DNA of 64,000 nucleotides from Stomorhina lunata (Eukaryota > Arthropoda > Insecta > Diptera > Rhiniidae): contig OW121740.1 in NCBI GenBank assembly GCA_933228675.1, positions 155,547,828 to 155,611,827 on the forward strand. The letters are read 5' to 3'. The notes below the pieces were generated by a model that searched no databases, was not told where the DNA came from, and saw nothing but the letters and a program-made list of their open reading frames with translations. The position numbers and the translations under genes were made by a program. Each line of letters starts with the position of its first letter. The stretch's first letter is position 1. Of the stretch, positions 13,165-23,350 are shown piece after piece.

Positions 13165-13485
13165 GCTTCAGCAAGAATGTGGGAAGTGAAGGTAGATGAA
13201 AGCTGAAAAATGTTTGTTTTTGTTCAGTCGATAATCTACGCTTTTACTTTTGGTTTATGAACATAATTCAAAAAAGTTATGTTTGTAAATTTAGTAATAA
13301 TGCGAGGTTTTTGATCTGTCTAAATTGGGGATAATCCTCCTGAAGAGATGGCTTAACCAACCATCGAAACGCGTCGAAGAATTTGGTTTCCCCGCAAACA
13401 TTTTTTGGCTTTTTATCAATAAATTGGTCTGTTACATTAATAAATAAATGTAACAGATTTGGGATCAAATGCGAATACACTTCTT
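13165..13485 (+). mobile_element. hammerhead-bearing conserved block, copy 1 (Penelope-like/retrozyme candidate)
   Basis: About 320 bp of complex sequence embedded between A/T arrays and repeated at 17958-18240 and 18525-18785. In order it holds: a GTGGGAAGTGAAGG start; the AATAATGCGAGG stretch; a hammerhead ribozyme (13327-13393); and a 10-bp inverted repeat CTGTTACATT...AATGTAACAG. The copies are conserved in the ribozyme but embedded in different repeats. Minus-strand frames here (13277-13480) are shadows of the conserved block. The ribozyme suggests a piece of a Penelope-like retroelement LTR or a related non-autonomous element. No reverse transcriptase or GIY-YIG coding is present in the window. 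Confidence 0.7.
13327..13393 (+). ncRNA. type I hammerhead ribozyme, copy 1
   Basis: All conserved core elements appear in order. Distal stem I is GGGGA (13327-13331), pairing with TCCCC (13389-13393). The CUGANGA box is CTGAAGA (13340-13346). Stem II is GATGG (13347-13351) with CCATC (13361-13365). The GAAA box is 13366-13369, and the cleavage triplet GTC ends at 13375. Stem III is the self-complementary ACGCGT, too short to fold alone. This is the situation described for Penelope-like element hammerheads, which act as dimers. Core-proximal stem I pairs are C-G and T-A, with a mismatch next. RNA activity is inferred, not shown. Confidence 0.75.
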
Positions 13486-13489
13486 TTTG

Positions 13490-15080
13490 AAGAAAAAATT
13501 TTATAAAAAAAATATTCTATAGAAAATTTTTTTAAGAAATTTTATTTGAAAATTTTCTATAGAAAAATTTTATATGAAAAATTTTCTATAGAAAAATTTT
13601 ATATGAAAAATTTTCTATAGAAAATTTTTATATGAAAAATTTTCTATAGAAAATTTTTATATGAAAAGTTTTCTATAGAAAATTTTTATATGAAAAATTT
13701 TCTATAGAAAATTTGTATATGAAAAATTTTCTATAGAAAATTTTTATATGAAAAATTTTCTATAGAAAATTTTTATATGAAAAATTTTCTATAGAAAATT
13801 TTTATATGAAAAATTTTCTATAGAAAATTTTTAAATGAAAAATTTTCTATAGAAAATTTTTATATGAAAAATTTTCTATAGAAAATTTTTATATGAAAAA
13901 TTTTCTATAGAAAATTTTTATATGAAAAATTTTCTATAGAAAATTTTTATATGAAAAATTTTCTATAGAAAATTTTTATATCAAAAATTTTCTATAGAAA
14001 ATTTTTATATGAAAAATTTTCTATAGAAAATTTTTATATGAAAAATTTTCTATAGAAAATTTTTATATGAAAAATTTTCTATAGAAAATTTTCATATGAA
14101 AAATTTTCTATAGAAAATTTTCATATGAAAAATTTTCTATAGAAAATTTTCATATGAAAAATTTTCTATAGAAAATTTTCATATGAAAAATTTTCTATAG
14201 AAAATTTTTATATGAAAAATTTTCTATAGAAAATTTTTATATGAAAAATTTTCTATAGAAAATTTGTATATGAAAAATTTTCTATAGAAAATTTTTATAT
14301 GAAAAATTTTTTATAGAAAATTTTTATATGAAAAATTTTCTATAGAAAATTTTTATATGAAAAATTTTCTATAGAAAATTTTTATATGAAATATTTTCTA
14401 TAGAAAATTTTTATATGAAAAATTTTCTATAGAAAATTTTTATATGAAAAATTTTCTATACAAAACTTTTATATGAAAAATTTTCTATAGAAAATTTTTA
14501 TATGAAAAATTTTCTATAGAAAATTTTTATATGAAAAATTTTCTATAGAAAATTTTTATATGAAAAATTTTCTATAGAAAATTTTTATATGAAAAATTTT
14601 CTATAGAAAATTTTTATATGAAAAATTTTCTATAGAAAATCTTTATATGAAAAATTTTCTATGAAAAATTTTCTATAGAAAAATTTTCTATGAAAAATTT
14701 TCTTTAGAAAAATTTTTTATGAGAGCTTTTCTGTAGAAAATTTTTATATGAAAAGTTTTCAATAGAAAAATTTTATATGAACATTTTCTGCAGAAAAATT
14801 TTATACAAAAAAAATTCTATATAAAAATTGTACTTGCAGAATTTTCTATAAAAAAAATTTTGTATGAAAAATTTTCTGAATAAAATTTACATACGTATGT
14901 AAAGTTTCTAATAAAATATGAAAAATATTCTATAGAAAAATTTTGTATAGAGAAATTGTATATTAAAAATTTTCTATTGAAAAATTTTCTATGAAAATTT
15001 TCTACAGAAAAATTTTGTATGAAAAATTTCCTATAGAAAAATTTTCTATAAAAAAATTGTGTATACAACAATTTTATATG
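13490..15080. repeat. 29-bp A/T satellite array (ATATGAAAAATTTTCTATAG)
   Basis: Homogeneous array of about 45 units of 29 bp: ATATGAAAAATTTTCTATAG plus AAAATTTTT (period measured 13862 to 13891). ATTTTCTATAGAAAAT is a perfect palindrome within each unit. Homogeneity is highest from 13560 to 14640 and falls off at both ends, as expected for unequal exchange. The long minus-strand frame ending in this block (14817-15236) is repeat-derived. Confidence 0.95.
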
Positions 15081-15081
15081 A

Positions 15082-15104
15082 CAGACTGAAAGCCAGACAG
15101 ACAG

Positions 15105-15137
<33 letters not shown>
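15082..15137. repeat. (GACA)n microsatellite
   Basis: Tetranucleotide run of GACA with few interruptions (one GGAC variant) at the junction between the 29-bp array and unique sequence. Its reverse frame gives the meaningless Ser-Val-Cys-Leu repeat peptide. Similar GTCCGTCCGTCTG tracts occur inside the DINE-like elements here, so it may have started from one. Confidence 0.9.
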
Positions 15138-15139
15138 TA

Positions 15140-16760
15140 ACACGGGTAATGCCGGGTTTAGACATCTCTTTTTAAATAAACTTGTTCTTTTAATTTCAAA
15201 TTCAATTAACACATCACAATTTATCACAAAATCCATAATTTTATAATTATTAAATATTGTATTTGAACATAAATGAAATCAGAGTAAACAATTCAAAATT
15301 AAATTGGCTAAAAAACAACAGAAAAAATTAAAACATTTAATAAATATTGCAATAAATGTGAATGTGTAAATAATTTATTAACTATTAACAACAAATACCA
15401 ATAAATAGCAAATACTTATTTAAGCTTAACACTATTAAATATTTAAAATTTATAAATCTCCTCTAGTGAATATTTAAAAAAAAAGTTATATCTGTAAATA
15501 ATTATTTATAATCGAATTTAAAATAAAAAATTCTTATATATATAAAATTATGTAAATATTTATAATATTTAAATAAAATTACAAAAATAATTTACTTTAC
15601 TTTTGTCGATTGAAGAATGAAAAATACACAGGAACTGACCAACAAAAAATATATATATATAAAACATAAAAATAACAATCAAATAAAATCACTAACAAAC
15701 AATAAACGAAAAAAAATATTTATAGAAAAATATAAAATTAAATTTACAACATAATTGCATTTGCATTAATTCTACATAATAAATGAAACATTATTAAATA
15801 TTATTGTGTTCAAGTACACGAATGAATAAATGAATGAGCGAATGAATGAATGAATGAACCAATAAATGAAATGAGCGAATGAATGGATGAATGTATGTTA
15901 AATATTTGTATAAATATTTAAATTATAAATATGAATAACTTTTTCGTAGTAATGCCAAATATTAATAATAATAAAATTAATACAACAAACAACAAAATTT
16001 TCTGCATTAAATATTAAATTATTCATTGTGCATTCAATTACTTTTTGCATTTAAAAAATCATTTTACAAATAATCAACATTCACATCATTATCATCCTCA
16101 TCATCATCATCCTCATCAACAACATCATAATCATCATCATTATACGCATAAACATAAGTAAATAAATGTGTAAATTTAATTTAACATAAAACAGTAATAA
16201 AATTATTACAAAATAAATAATACTTTACTTATGCTCGTATTTAACTATAAATATTTATTTAAACAATAAAAATGTTAAATACCGAAAACCAATAATTAAA
16301 TAAATAATTTAATGCGCGAAAACTTTTTAATTGGCCACAAAAGGGATTTCTGAAATATTTGCATTTTAAAAAATGAAATCAGCCCTATTCCAGAAAGAAC
16401 ATTTCCCTTATCAAGAACCAAATCTACAAAATTCTTTACAACAATAACACAAAAATGACAATGAACTTAAAAGGAATATTTGTTTTATTTAAAATTGTTT
16501 GCTATAATTCTCAAATATCTTTGTTTTTCCTCTCAATGCTGGAATAGAGCTGATTTATTTCCCCAGTTGATCTAAAATAAAATAGAAAACTAAAATTCCT
16601 AAAAAATTTGTATATAAAAAAATACTAAAATTGGAAAGACCCTAAACTGTAGCCGCATTTGTTCATTACACTCACAAATTATATCCTATAATGAAATCAA
16701 AATAAAATTTTAAATCTTAACTCCTAATTGTTATAATTCCTATAAAATCTAATTAAAATT
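15140..16760. other. single-copy AT-rich region before the ratchet site
   Basis: Unique, very AT-rich sequence with two simple repeats: a GAAT/GAGC tetranucleotide run at about 15823-15893 and an ATC trinucleotide run at about 16088-16140. The sequence becomes more complex (16370-16700) on approach to the candidate recursive splice site. No coding exon can be seen. Confidence 0.6.
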
Positions 16761-16792
16761 TAATCTTCTTTTTCTTTCTTTTACAGGTAAGT
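16746..16792 (+). promoter_or_regulatory. candidate recursive splice site (zero-length exon, ratchet point)
   Basis: A pyrimidine tract, CTTCTTTTTCTTTCTTTTA, ends in the acceptor CAG (to 16786). The acceptor is followed without any exon by a perfect donor, GTAAGT (16787-16792). A branch-point-like CTAAT is about 37 bases upstream (near 16750). This fused acceptor-donor is the defining signature of ratchet points in very long fly introns, where the intron is removed in steps. It is the only site in the window with both halves at consensus. If used, it puts this part of the window inside a plus-strand intron. A chance juxtaposition is possible but unlikely at this quality. Confidence 0.7.
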
Positions 16793-16979
16793 TTCGATTT
16801 CTGTAGCATCATAATTTTACAATTATAAACCAGGGCTGGATATGTTTAATAACTTAACAAAAAAAAGGTCTCAAATCAATTCCATAATATGTTTAGGCTA
16901 AGAACAGAATCTCAAGAGAAAACCTCACAGGTAATTTAAAAAGTTTAGAATTAAAAGGGTTAGAATTAAATAAAAGACG

Positions 16980-17950
16980 AAACGATAAAAAATTTTAAAA
17001 ACAAAAATTTCACAAGAAAAATGTCGAATTTCCATATAAAGTTTTTCGATCGTAAAATTTCTCAATAGAATTTTTCTGATCAAAAGTTTTCATAAAAAAT
17101 TTCTAGAGAAAATTTTTCATACAAAAATTGAAAATTTTTCTAAAGGAAATTTTTTATATAAAATTTGTCTATACAAAATTTTTCATATAAAAATTTTTCT
17201 ATAGAAAATTTCTCAATAGAATTTTTCTGATCAAAAGTTTTCATAAAAAATTTCTATAGAAAATTTTTTTAAAAAAGATATCTACAAAAAATTTTCATAC
17301 ACAAATTTTTCTATAGAAAATTTTTCATACAAAAATTGAAAATTTTTCATACAAAAATTGAAAATTTTTCATACAAAAATTGAAAATCTTTCATACAAAA
17401 ACTGAAAATTTTTCATACAAAAATTGAAAATTTTTCATACAAAAATTGAAAATTTTTCATACAAAAATTGAAAATTTTTCATACAAAAATTGAAAATTTT
17501 TCTAAAGAAAATTTTTTATGTAAAATTTGTCTATAGAAAATTTTTCATATAAACATTTTTCTATAGAAAATTTCTCTAAAGAAAATTTTTTATACAAACA
17601 TTTTTTTTATTGAAATTTTCATATTAAAATTTTCTATAGGAAATTTTTCATATGAAATTTTGTTATTCAAAATTTTTTATATAAAACTTTGTCATTAAAA
17701 AATTTTCATTTACAAATTTTTCTGTAGAAAATATTTCATATACAAATTATTCTATAGAAAATTTCTTTATAGAAAATTTTTCTATAGAAATTTTTTTTAT
17801 AAAATTTTTTTTAGAAAAATTTTCATATAAAAAATTTAATATAAAATTTTTCATAGAAAAATTTCCTATAGAAAATTTTTCATAGAAAAATTTCCTATAG
17901 AAAATTTTTAAATTTTCTATAGAAAATTTTTCATAGAAAAATTTGTATAT
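16980..17950. repeat. A/T minisatellite, mixed units
   Basis: Degenerate units of TTTTTCTATAGAAAATTTTT and TTTTTCATACAAAAATTGAA. The second type forms a small homogeneous 23-bp sub-array at about 17310-17500 (TTTTTCATACAAAAATTGAA steps), nested in the longer 28-30-bp repeat. Confidence 0.9.
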
Positions 17951-17957
17951 AGAAAAA

Positions 17958-18240
17958 AATGTGAGAAGTGAAGAAAGATGATCTATGCTTTTACTTATGG
18001 TTTATGAACATAATTCTGAAAGGTTTTGTTTGTAAAATAAGTAATAATGCGAGGTTTTCGATCTGTCTAAATCGGGGATAATCCTCCTGAAGAGATGGTC
18101 TTACCAACCATCGAAACGCGTCGAGAAATTTTGGTTTCTCCGCAAACAATTTTTGGCATTTTATCAATAAATTGGTCAGTTACATTAATAAATAAATGTA
18201 ACAGATTTGGGATCAAATGCGAATAGTCATTCTTTTAGAA
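17958..18240 (+). mobile_element. hammerhead-bearing conserved block, copy 2
   Basis: Same block as at 13165-13485, lacking a little of its left part. It keeps the ribozyme and the CAGTTACATT...AATGTAACAG inverted repeat (about 18177-18204). It is part of the 588-bp tandem duplication with copy 3. Confidence 0.7.
18074..18141 (+). ncRNA. type I hammerhead ribozyme, copy 2
   Basis: Distal stem I is GGGGA (18074-18078) with TCTCC (18137-18141, one G-U pair). Proximal stem I is CTC/GAG. CTGAAGA is at 18087-18093. Stem II is GATGGT (18094-18099) with ACCATC (18107-18112), a perfect 6 bp. GAAA is at 18113-18116 and the GTC cleavage triplet ends at 18122. This is the best-paired of the three copies. 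Against copy 1 the loop and distal stem sequences vary while pairing is kept, as expected if structure was selected. Confidence 0.78.
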
Positions 18241-18524
18241 AACTTTTTATATACATTTTTTTGGGAATTAATTAAATTTTTTTATATAAAATTTTTCTGT
18301 AGATTTTTTATAAAAATTTTTCGTACAAAAATTTTTCTATAGGAAAATTTTCATTTAAAATTCTTATATAGAAAAGTTTTCTATCGAAAATTTTTCATAT
18401 AAATAAATATAATATAAATAAAATTTTTCTATGGAAAATTTTTCATATAAAAATTTCCTATGAAAAATTTCTAAATTTTCTATAGAAAATTTTTCATACA
18501 AAAATTTTTATATAGAAAAAAATG
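18241..18524. repeat. A/T minisatellite between hammerhead blocks
   Basis: Degenerate ATATAAAATTTTTCTGTAGA-type units. They belong to the 588-bp duplicated segment. Confidence 0.8.
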
Positions 18525-18785
18525 TGGGATGTGAAGGAAGATGAAAACTGAAAATTGTTTGTATTTTGTCATACGCTTTTACTTATGGTTTATGAACATA
18601 ATTCTGAAAGGTTTTGTTTGTAAAATAAGTAATAATGCGAGGTTTTCGATCTGTCTAAATCGGGGATAATCCTCCTGAAGAGATGGTCTTACCAACCATT
18701 GAAACGCGTCGAGAAATTTTGGTTTCTCCGCCAACAATTTTTGGCTTTTTATCAATAAATTGGTCAAATGCGAATAGTCATTCTT
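18525..18785 (+). mobile_element. hammerhead-bearing conserved block, copy 3 (38-bp deletion)
   Basis: Third copy of the block. Compared with copy 2 it lacks the segment holding the TTACATT...AATGTAA inverted repeat. The deletion ends lie at a TCA shared by GGTCA and GGATCA, so the loss looks like slippage or microhomology repair across a hairpin. The minus-strand frame 18579-18767 and plus-strand frame 18683-18892 are shadows. Confidence 0.7.
18662..18729 (+). ncRNA. type I hammerhead ribozyme, copy 3
   Basis: CTGAAGA is at 18675-18681. Stem II is GATGGT (18682-18687) with ACCATT (18695-18700), whose closing pair is now G-U. GAAA is at 18701-18704 and GTC ends at 18710. Distal stem I GGGGA (18662-18666) again faces TCTCC. 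The core is intact, with stem II slightly weakened compared with copy 2. Confidence 0.72.
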
Positions 18786-18789
18786 TTAG

Positions 18790-21400
18790 AAAACTTTTTA
18801 TATACATTTTTTGGGAATTAATTAAATTTTTTTATATAAAATTTTTCTGTAGATTTTTTATAAAAATTTTTCGTACAAAAATTTTTCTATAGGAAAATTT
18901 TCATTTAAAATTCTTATACAGAAAAGTTTTCTATAGAAAATTCTTCATATCAAATTTTTCTATATTTCATAGAAAATTTTTCTATAGAAAATATTTCATA
19001 GAAAATGGTTCTATAGAAAATTTTTCGTATAAAATTGTTCCATAGAAATTTTTTTATATAAAAGTTTTATATAGAAAATTATTTATCTAAAAGTTTTTTT
19101 CAGAAAATTTTACATAAAAGTTTTTTCTAAAATTTTTAATATAAAAGTTTTCTACAGAAAATTTTTCGTATAAAGTTTTCTACAGAAAATTTTTCATATA
19201 CAAGTTTTTACAGAAAGTTTTTCATACAAAAATTTTCCGAAAACTATTTATTTATATAAATATTTTTCTATAAAAACTTTTTCATATAAAAATTTTTCTG
19301 CAAAAAATTTGTAATATAACAATTTTTCTATAGAAAATTTTTTCATTGTTCATTTAAATATTTTACTTAAGAAAATTTTTCATATAAAGTTTTTTTTTTA
19401 GAAAATTTGTTACTTACACTAAAATTTTTATTTAGAAAATTTTTCATATAAAAATATAAATTTTTCTTTGGAAAATTTTTCATATAAAAAATTTTCATTA
19501 GAAAATAAAAATTTTTGTAAATAGAAAATTTTTCATATAAATTTGTCTATATAAAATTTTTTGTCTACAGAAAATTTTTCATGTAAAAATTTTCTACAGA
19601 AAATTTTTCATAAAAAAATTTTATACCGAAATTTTTTGTAAAAAAATTTTCTACCGAAAATTTTTCATTGATTATACAAAATTTTTCATAAAAAAATTTT
19701 CATACAAAAATTTTCATATAAATTTTTTCTATAGAAAATGTTTAAACAAAATTTTTCTAGAAAATTTTTCATATAAAAAAGTTTCTATAAAAAATTTTTC
19801 ATATAAAAATTTTTCTGTAGAAATTTGTTTATTTTAAAAATTTTCTATAGATAATTATTTATATAAAAATTTTTGTAAATAAAATTTTTCATATAAAAAT
19901 TTGTCTATAGAAAATTTTTCATACAAAAATTTTTCTTTAGAAAATTTTTCATATTAAATATGTCTATACAAAATTGTTCATACAAAAATTTTTCTATAGA
20001 AATTTTTTCATATAAAAGTTTTCCACAGAAATTTGTCTACCGAAAATTTTTCATAAAAAAAAGTTTATACAGAAATTTTTTGTAAAAATTTTTCTACCGA
20101 AAATTTTTCATATAAAATTGATTATACAAAATTTTTCATACAAAATTTTCCATATAACATTTTTCTTTAAAATTGTTTAAATAAATTTTTTCTAAAAAAA
20201 TTGTTTATAGAAAATTTTTCATATAAAAATTTTTCTATAAAAAATATTTCATATAAAAATTTTTCTATAAAAAATTTTTCATATAAAATTTTTTTATTTT
20301 AAAAATTTTCTATGGATAATTTTTTATATAAAAATTTTTGTAAATCAAATTTTTCATATAAAAATTTGTCTATAGAAAATTTTTCATACAAAAATTTGTC
20401 TATAGAAAATTTTTCATACAAAAATGTTTCTTTAGAAAATTTTTCATATAAAATTTTTCTATAGAAAATTTTTCATGTAAAATTTTTCTATAGAAAATTT
20501 TTCATTTAAAATTTTTCATATAAAATTTTTCTCAAAAAATTTTGCATATAAAATTTTTCTATAGAAAATTTTTCATATAAAATTTTTCTATAGAAAATTT
20601 TTCGTATAAAATTTTTCTATAGAAAATGATTCATATAAATAGTTTTGTAGATAAAAACAAATTTGTCTATAGAAAATTGTTCATATAAAAATTTGTCTAT
20701 ATAAAATTTTTCGTACAAAAATTTTTCTATAGAAATTTTTTCATATAAAAAAAAATTCATTTAAAAATTTTCCACAGAAATTTGTCTACAGAAAATTTTT
20801 CATAAAAAAATTTTATACAGAAAATTTTTTATATAAAATTTTTTTAAAGACAATTTTTCATATAAAATTGTTCATATAAAATTTTTTATATAAAATTTTT
20901 CATAAAAAATTTTTTATATAAAATTTTTCTATAAAAAAATTTTCATATAAAATTCTTCATACAAAATTTTTCTTAAAAAAAAATTTTTATAGAAAATTTT
21001 TCATATAAAAATTTTTCTATTAAAATGTTTCATATAAAAATTTTTCTGTAGAAAATTCTTTTATATGAAAAATTTTCTATAGATAATTTTTTGAATAAAA
21101 ATTTTTGTAAATAAAATTTTTCATATAAAAATTTATCTATGGAAAATTTTTCATAAAAAAAATTTTTCTATAGAAAATTTTTTATAAAAAAATTTTTCTA
21201 TAGAAAATTTTTCTGTAAAATTTTTCAATCAAAAATTTTTCATATAAAATTTTTCTTTAAAAAATTTTTCAAAGAAAATTTTTCATTCAAAATTTGTTAA
21301 TAGAAATTTTTCATACAAAATTTTTCTATATAAAATTTTTCTCTAGAAAAGTTTTCTATAGAAATTTATCCATATAAAATGTTGGACAGAAAATCTTAAT
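18790..21400. repeat. degenerate A/T minisatellite (TTTTTCATATAAAAATTTTT)
   Basis: Long array of about 28-30-bp units, TTTTTCATATAAAA with ATTTTTCTATAGAAAA. Divergence is much greater than in the 13.5-kb array. Short internal direct repeats of several units (for example near 19600-19760 and 20040-20160) suggest past block duplications. Confidence 0.9.
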
Positions 21401-22592
21401 AGAGAAATTGTTGCTTTCAAATTTTTATATTAAATGTTATGTTAAATGTTGTCTGGGTATACGCCTCAATCTTTTCATTCGCTGGATCCAATTTTGGAAA
21501 ACTCTATTTATAATATATTGGCAGGTATCTCACGAAAAAAATTCTTCAATATTGACTTCCAGTGCTAGCTAGTTCCTATAGACATCAACAAAAAAGTCTA
21601 CAAAAATTCCATTGGTGGCCATTTCACTTTATTATATTACTCGTATATTTTTGACTACAAATTCAACTTTCACCATAGCCATCTTAAGCTTTAGTAGGCA
21701 TTGTCTTTAACTATAGTATATTGGATTTAACTATAGTATATTATGACTATAGTAGACTTTAGCTACAGTCGATTGGATCTAAAGTTAACATTGCCTATAG
21801 TCGAAATTGAAATATGTAGCCGACTTTAACTAACTTAATTCAGACATATTCTACCATAAAAAAAACTGTACCATAGTCCGTCTAATTTGATATTTCCCTA
21901 CATTGACTGTAGTAAATTTTTACTTAAGCTGACATCCCTATAGCCATTTAAAATATATGTATATGACATTGTTTGTTACATAACATTAATATGGTCGGAT
22001 ATGTCCAATTTGACTAGTTTCGATTAAGACTCAAATTAAGACAATAATCGATTTGGAAATAGTCTACTTTGACTTTCAACAAATTTGACTATAGACGACT
22101 CTAGTCGTTTTAAACTTTTATTCCTTGCTAAAAACGACATACCTAACCTATTCTTCTTTGACTATAGTCGTCTTCACTTAAACCAGCTTTTAACGGAAAT
22201 TTAAGGAACTTTTGACTCCTCTTTTTTAACAACGAAAACTATGTAATATTTTGTTAAAAGTTTCAAAAAATGTCGCTTTATTTTGAACTTTTGCTACACC
22301 TAAAGTACAAATTTAAAAAATTACAAATTTAATTCAAACATAAAAATATTATTAAAATAACAAATATTTTACTAATTTTAAATAATTCTCTCAAGACGCC
22401 CTCATAAATTATAAAAACAAATATAAAAAACATTAAACTTTATTACAGAAAAGTATTATGACGACATATGTTTATGAATTTGTTTAAATAAACTAACGAA
22501 ACCCGCAAAAAATTATATAGAAAAAAATTCGCAAAAAATAAAAACTAAATTGTAACAAAGTCATTTTTAATAAAAACTATGATGTCAGTCGG
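21401..22592. other. spacer with scattered GACTATAG motifs
   Basis: Unique sequence from 21430 to 21640, unidentified but of good complexity. Then comes a region to about 22190 peppered with decayed GACTATAGTCGA-type motifs related to the 27-kb array, and then unique AT-rich sequence. Confidence 0.6.
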
Positions 22593-22599
22593 TATAAAA
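22593..22599 (+). promoter_or_regulatory. TATA-box-like TATAAAA
   Basis: TATAAAA about 155 bp before the candidate start codon at 22754, in a region (22560-23000) of higher complexity. No convincing initiator is seen 25-30 bp downstream. TATA-like words are frequent in such AT-rich DNA, so this is weak. Confidence 0.15.
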
Positions 22600-22753
22600 T
22601 TTCAGAGACTATTTTTAATGACATAAACAAGCCTGCCTGCGTTTATAATTCGAACAAACAGCCAAACTGACAGCAGCAACAATTGCTATTGCTGCTACAG
22701 CAGCAGCAGCTCTATTTAGTTAGTAATAAAAACAAAGTAGACGACAACGCAAA

Positions 22754-22844
22754 ATGCCACCACCACAGCAGCAACATCTGAAAAAAACCTCACGTTTGTC
22801 ATTTGTACTCGTAGTTGTAGCATGTTGTTGTTTTGTTGTTGGTT
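22754..22844 (+). CDS. candidate first coding exon with signal-peptide-like N-terminus
   Basis: ATG in the fly-like start context CAAAATG opens MPPPQQQHLKKTSRLSF, followed by a hydrophobic run (VLVVVACCCFVVG), so it resembles a signal peptide with a basic n-region. The frame reaches a perfect donor GTAAGT at 22845-22850, 91 nt after the start (phase 1). A CAG/CAA-rich stretch upstream (22670-22710) would be 5' UTR. Past the donor the frame stays open to 22993 but becomes a Thr-rich microsatellite by-product. Against it: the hydrophobic run comes partly from a GTT/TGT trinucleotide run, and the opposite strand is open too (22720-22995). It has the same strand as the ratchet site at 16786. No family is recognised. 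Confidence 0.3.
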
Positions 22845-22850
22845 GTAAGT

Positions 22851-23350
22851 TTAACTTGATACTACGAGTCAGTAAAACTATGCAACACGTCATCGCCACC
22901 TCCAACTTTAAAACATCAGCAGCAAAAGTAGCAACAACCACAACAACAATAACTAAATATTTACAGAACGATGTAGCAATAGCAGAAAGCCACAACGTCT
23001 ATAAGTGGTAGATAGCAAAAAAAAAACATCTTTGTACAATTTAACTGCTGCTTAACAACTTTATGCCATATTAGAATAAGGTCATTGTAGCCAGTGCATA
23101 AAATCTGATTTAATGCGAAATACGACTATACTCTAGTAATAATGCTGTTTTCTTAATAACCCAGCGAACAGTTGCAATAAACTTTAGTAATGTAACCTAA
23201 CTACATAATCTAACATTAAACTTGTTACAATCAGATTCGACCACAGTCAAAGTTAATATAGTCAAAGTCAACTATTTCCACTGTTGGCTAATGTCAATGT
23301 TGATTATAGTAAAAATCATCTAGTGTCAAAGATTAGTCGACTCAAGTCAA
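22851..23350. other. spacer with CAA repeats, decayed GACTATAG motifs and an orphan MITE end
   Basis: CAA/CAG-rich to about 22990, then unique sequence. ACCCAGCGAACAG at about 23159 resembles the MITE end found at 57417. From 23225 there are decayed GTCAAAGTC/GACTATAG motifs. Confidence 0.55.

Larger units (their letters stand above)
17950..18930. repeat. 588-bp segmental tandem duplication carrying two hammerhead blocks
   Basis: The stretch from about 17950 to 18537 is repeated directly from about 18538 on: GAGGTTTTCG is at 18051 and 18639, an offset of 588. The second copy has lost 38 bp, and from there the offset is 550. Sequence match continues well beyond the ribozyme block into flanking A/T repeat (18228-18390 against 18778-18930), with only a few substitutions. 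The duplication is therefore recent compared with copy 1 at 13.2 kb. Confidence 0.85.

Noticed and set aside
14817..15236. 139-codon minus-strand frame with Ser-Val-Cys-Leu and IENFSYK-type repeats
   Set aside because: It is the translation of the GACA microsatellite and the 29-bp A/T array; no non-repeat domain.
16915..16940. CACAG|GTAATT as a second ratchet site near 16930
   Set aside because: No pyrimidine tract upstream.
13277..18767. Related minus-strand peptides (FDAF.WLV.PSLQEDYP) at 13.3 and 18.6 kb as a conserved protein
   Set aside because: They are antisense to the hammerhead core; copy 2 breaks the frame, and conservation is explained by RNA structure on the plus strand.
22720..22995. 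91-codon minus-strand frame opposite the candidate exon
   Set aside because: Hydrophobic and Cys-rich runs mirror CAA/CCA repeats; no donor or start context of quality.
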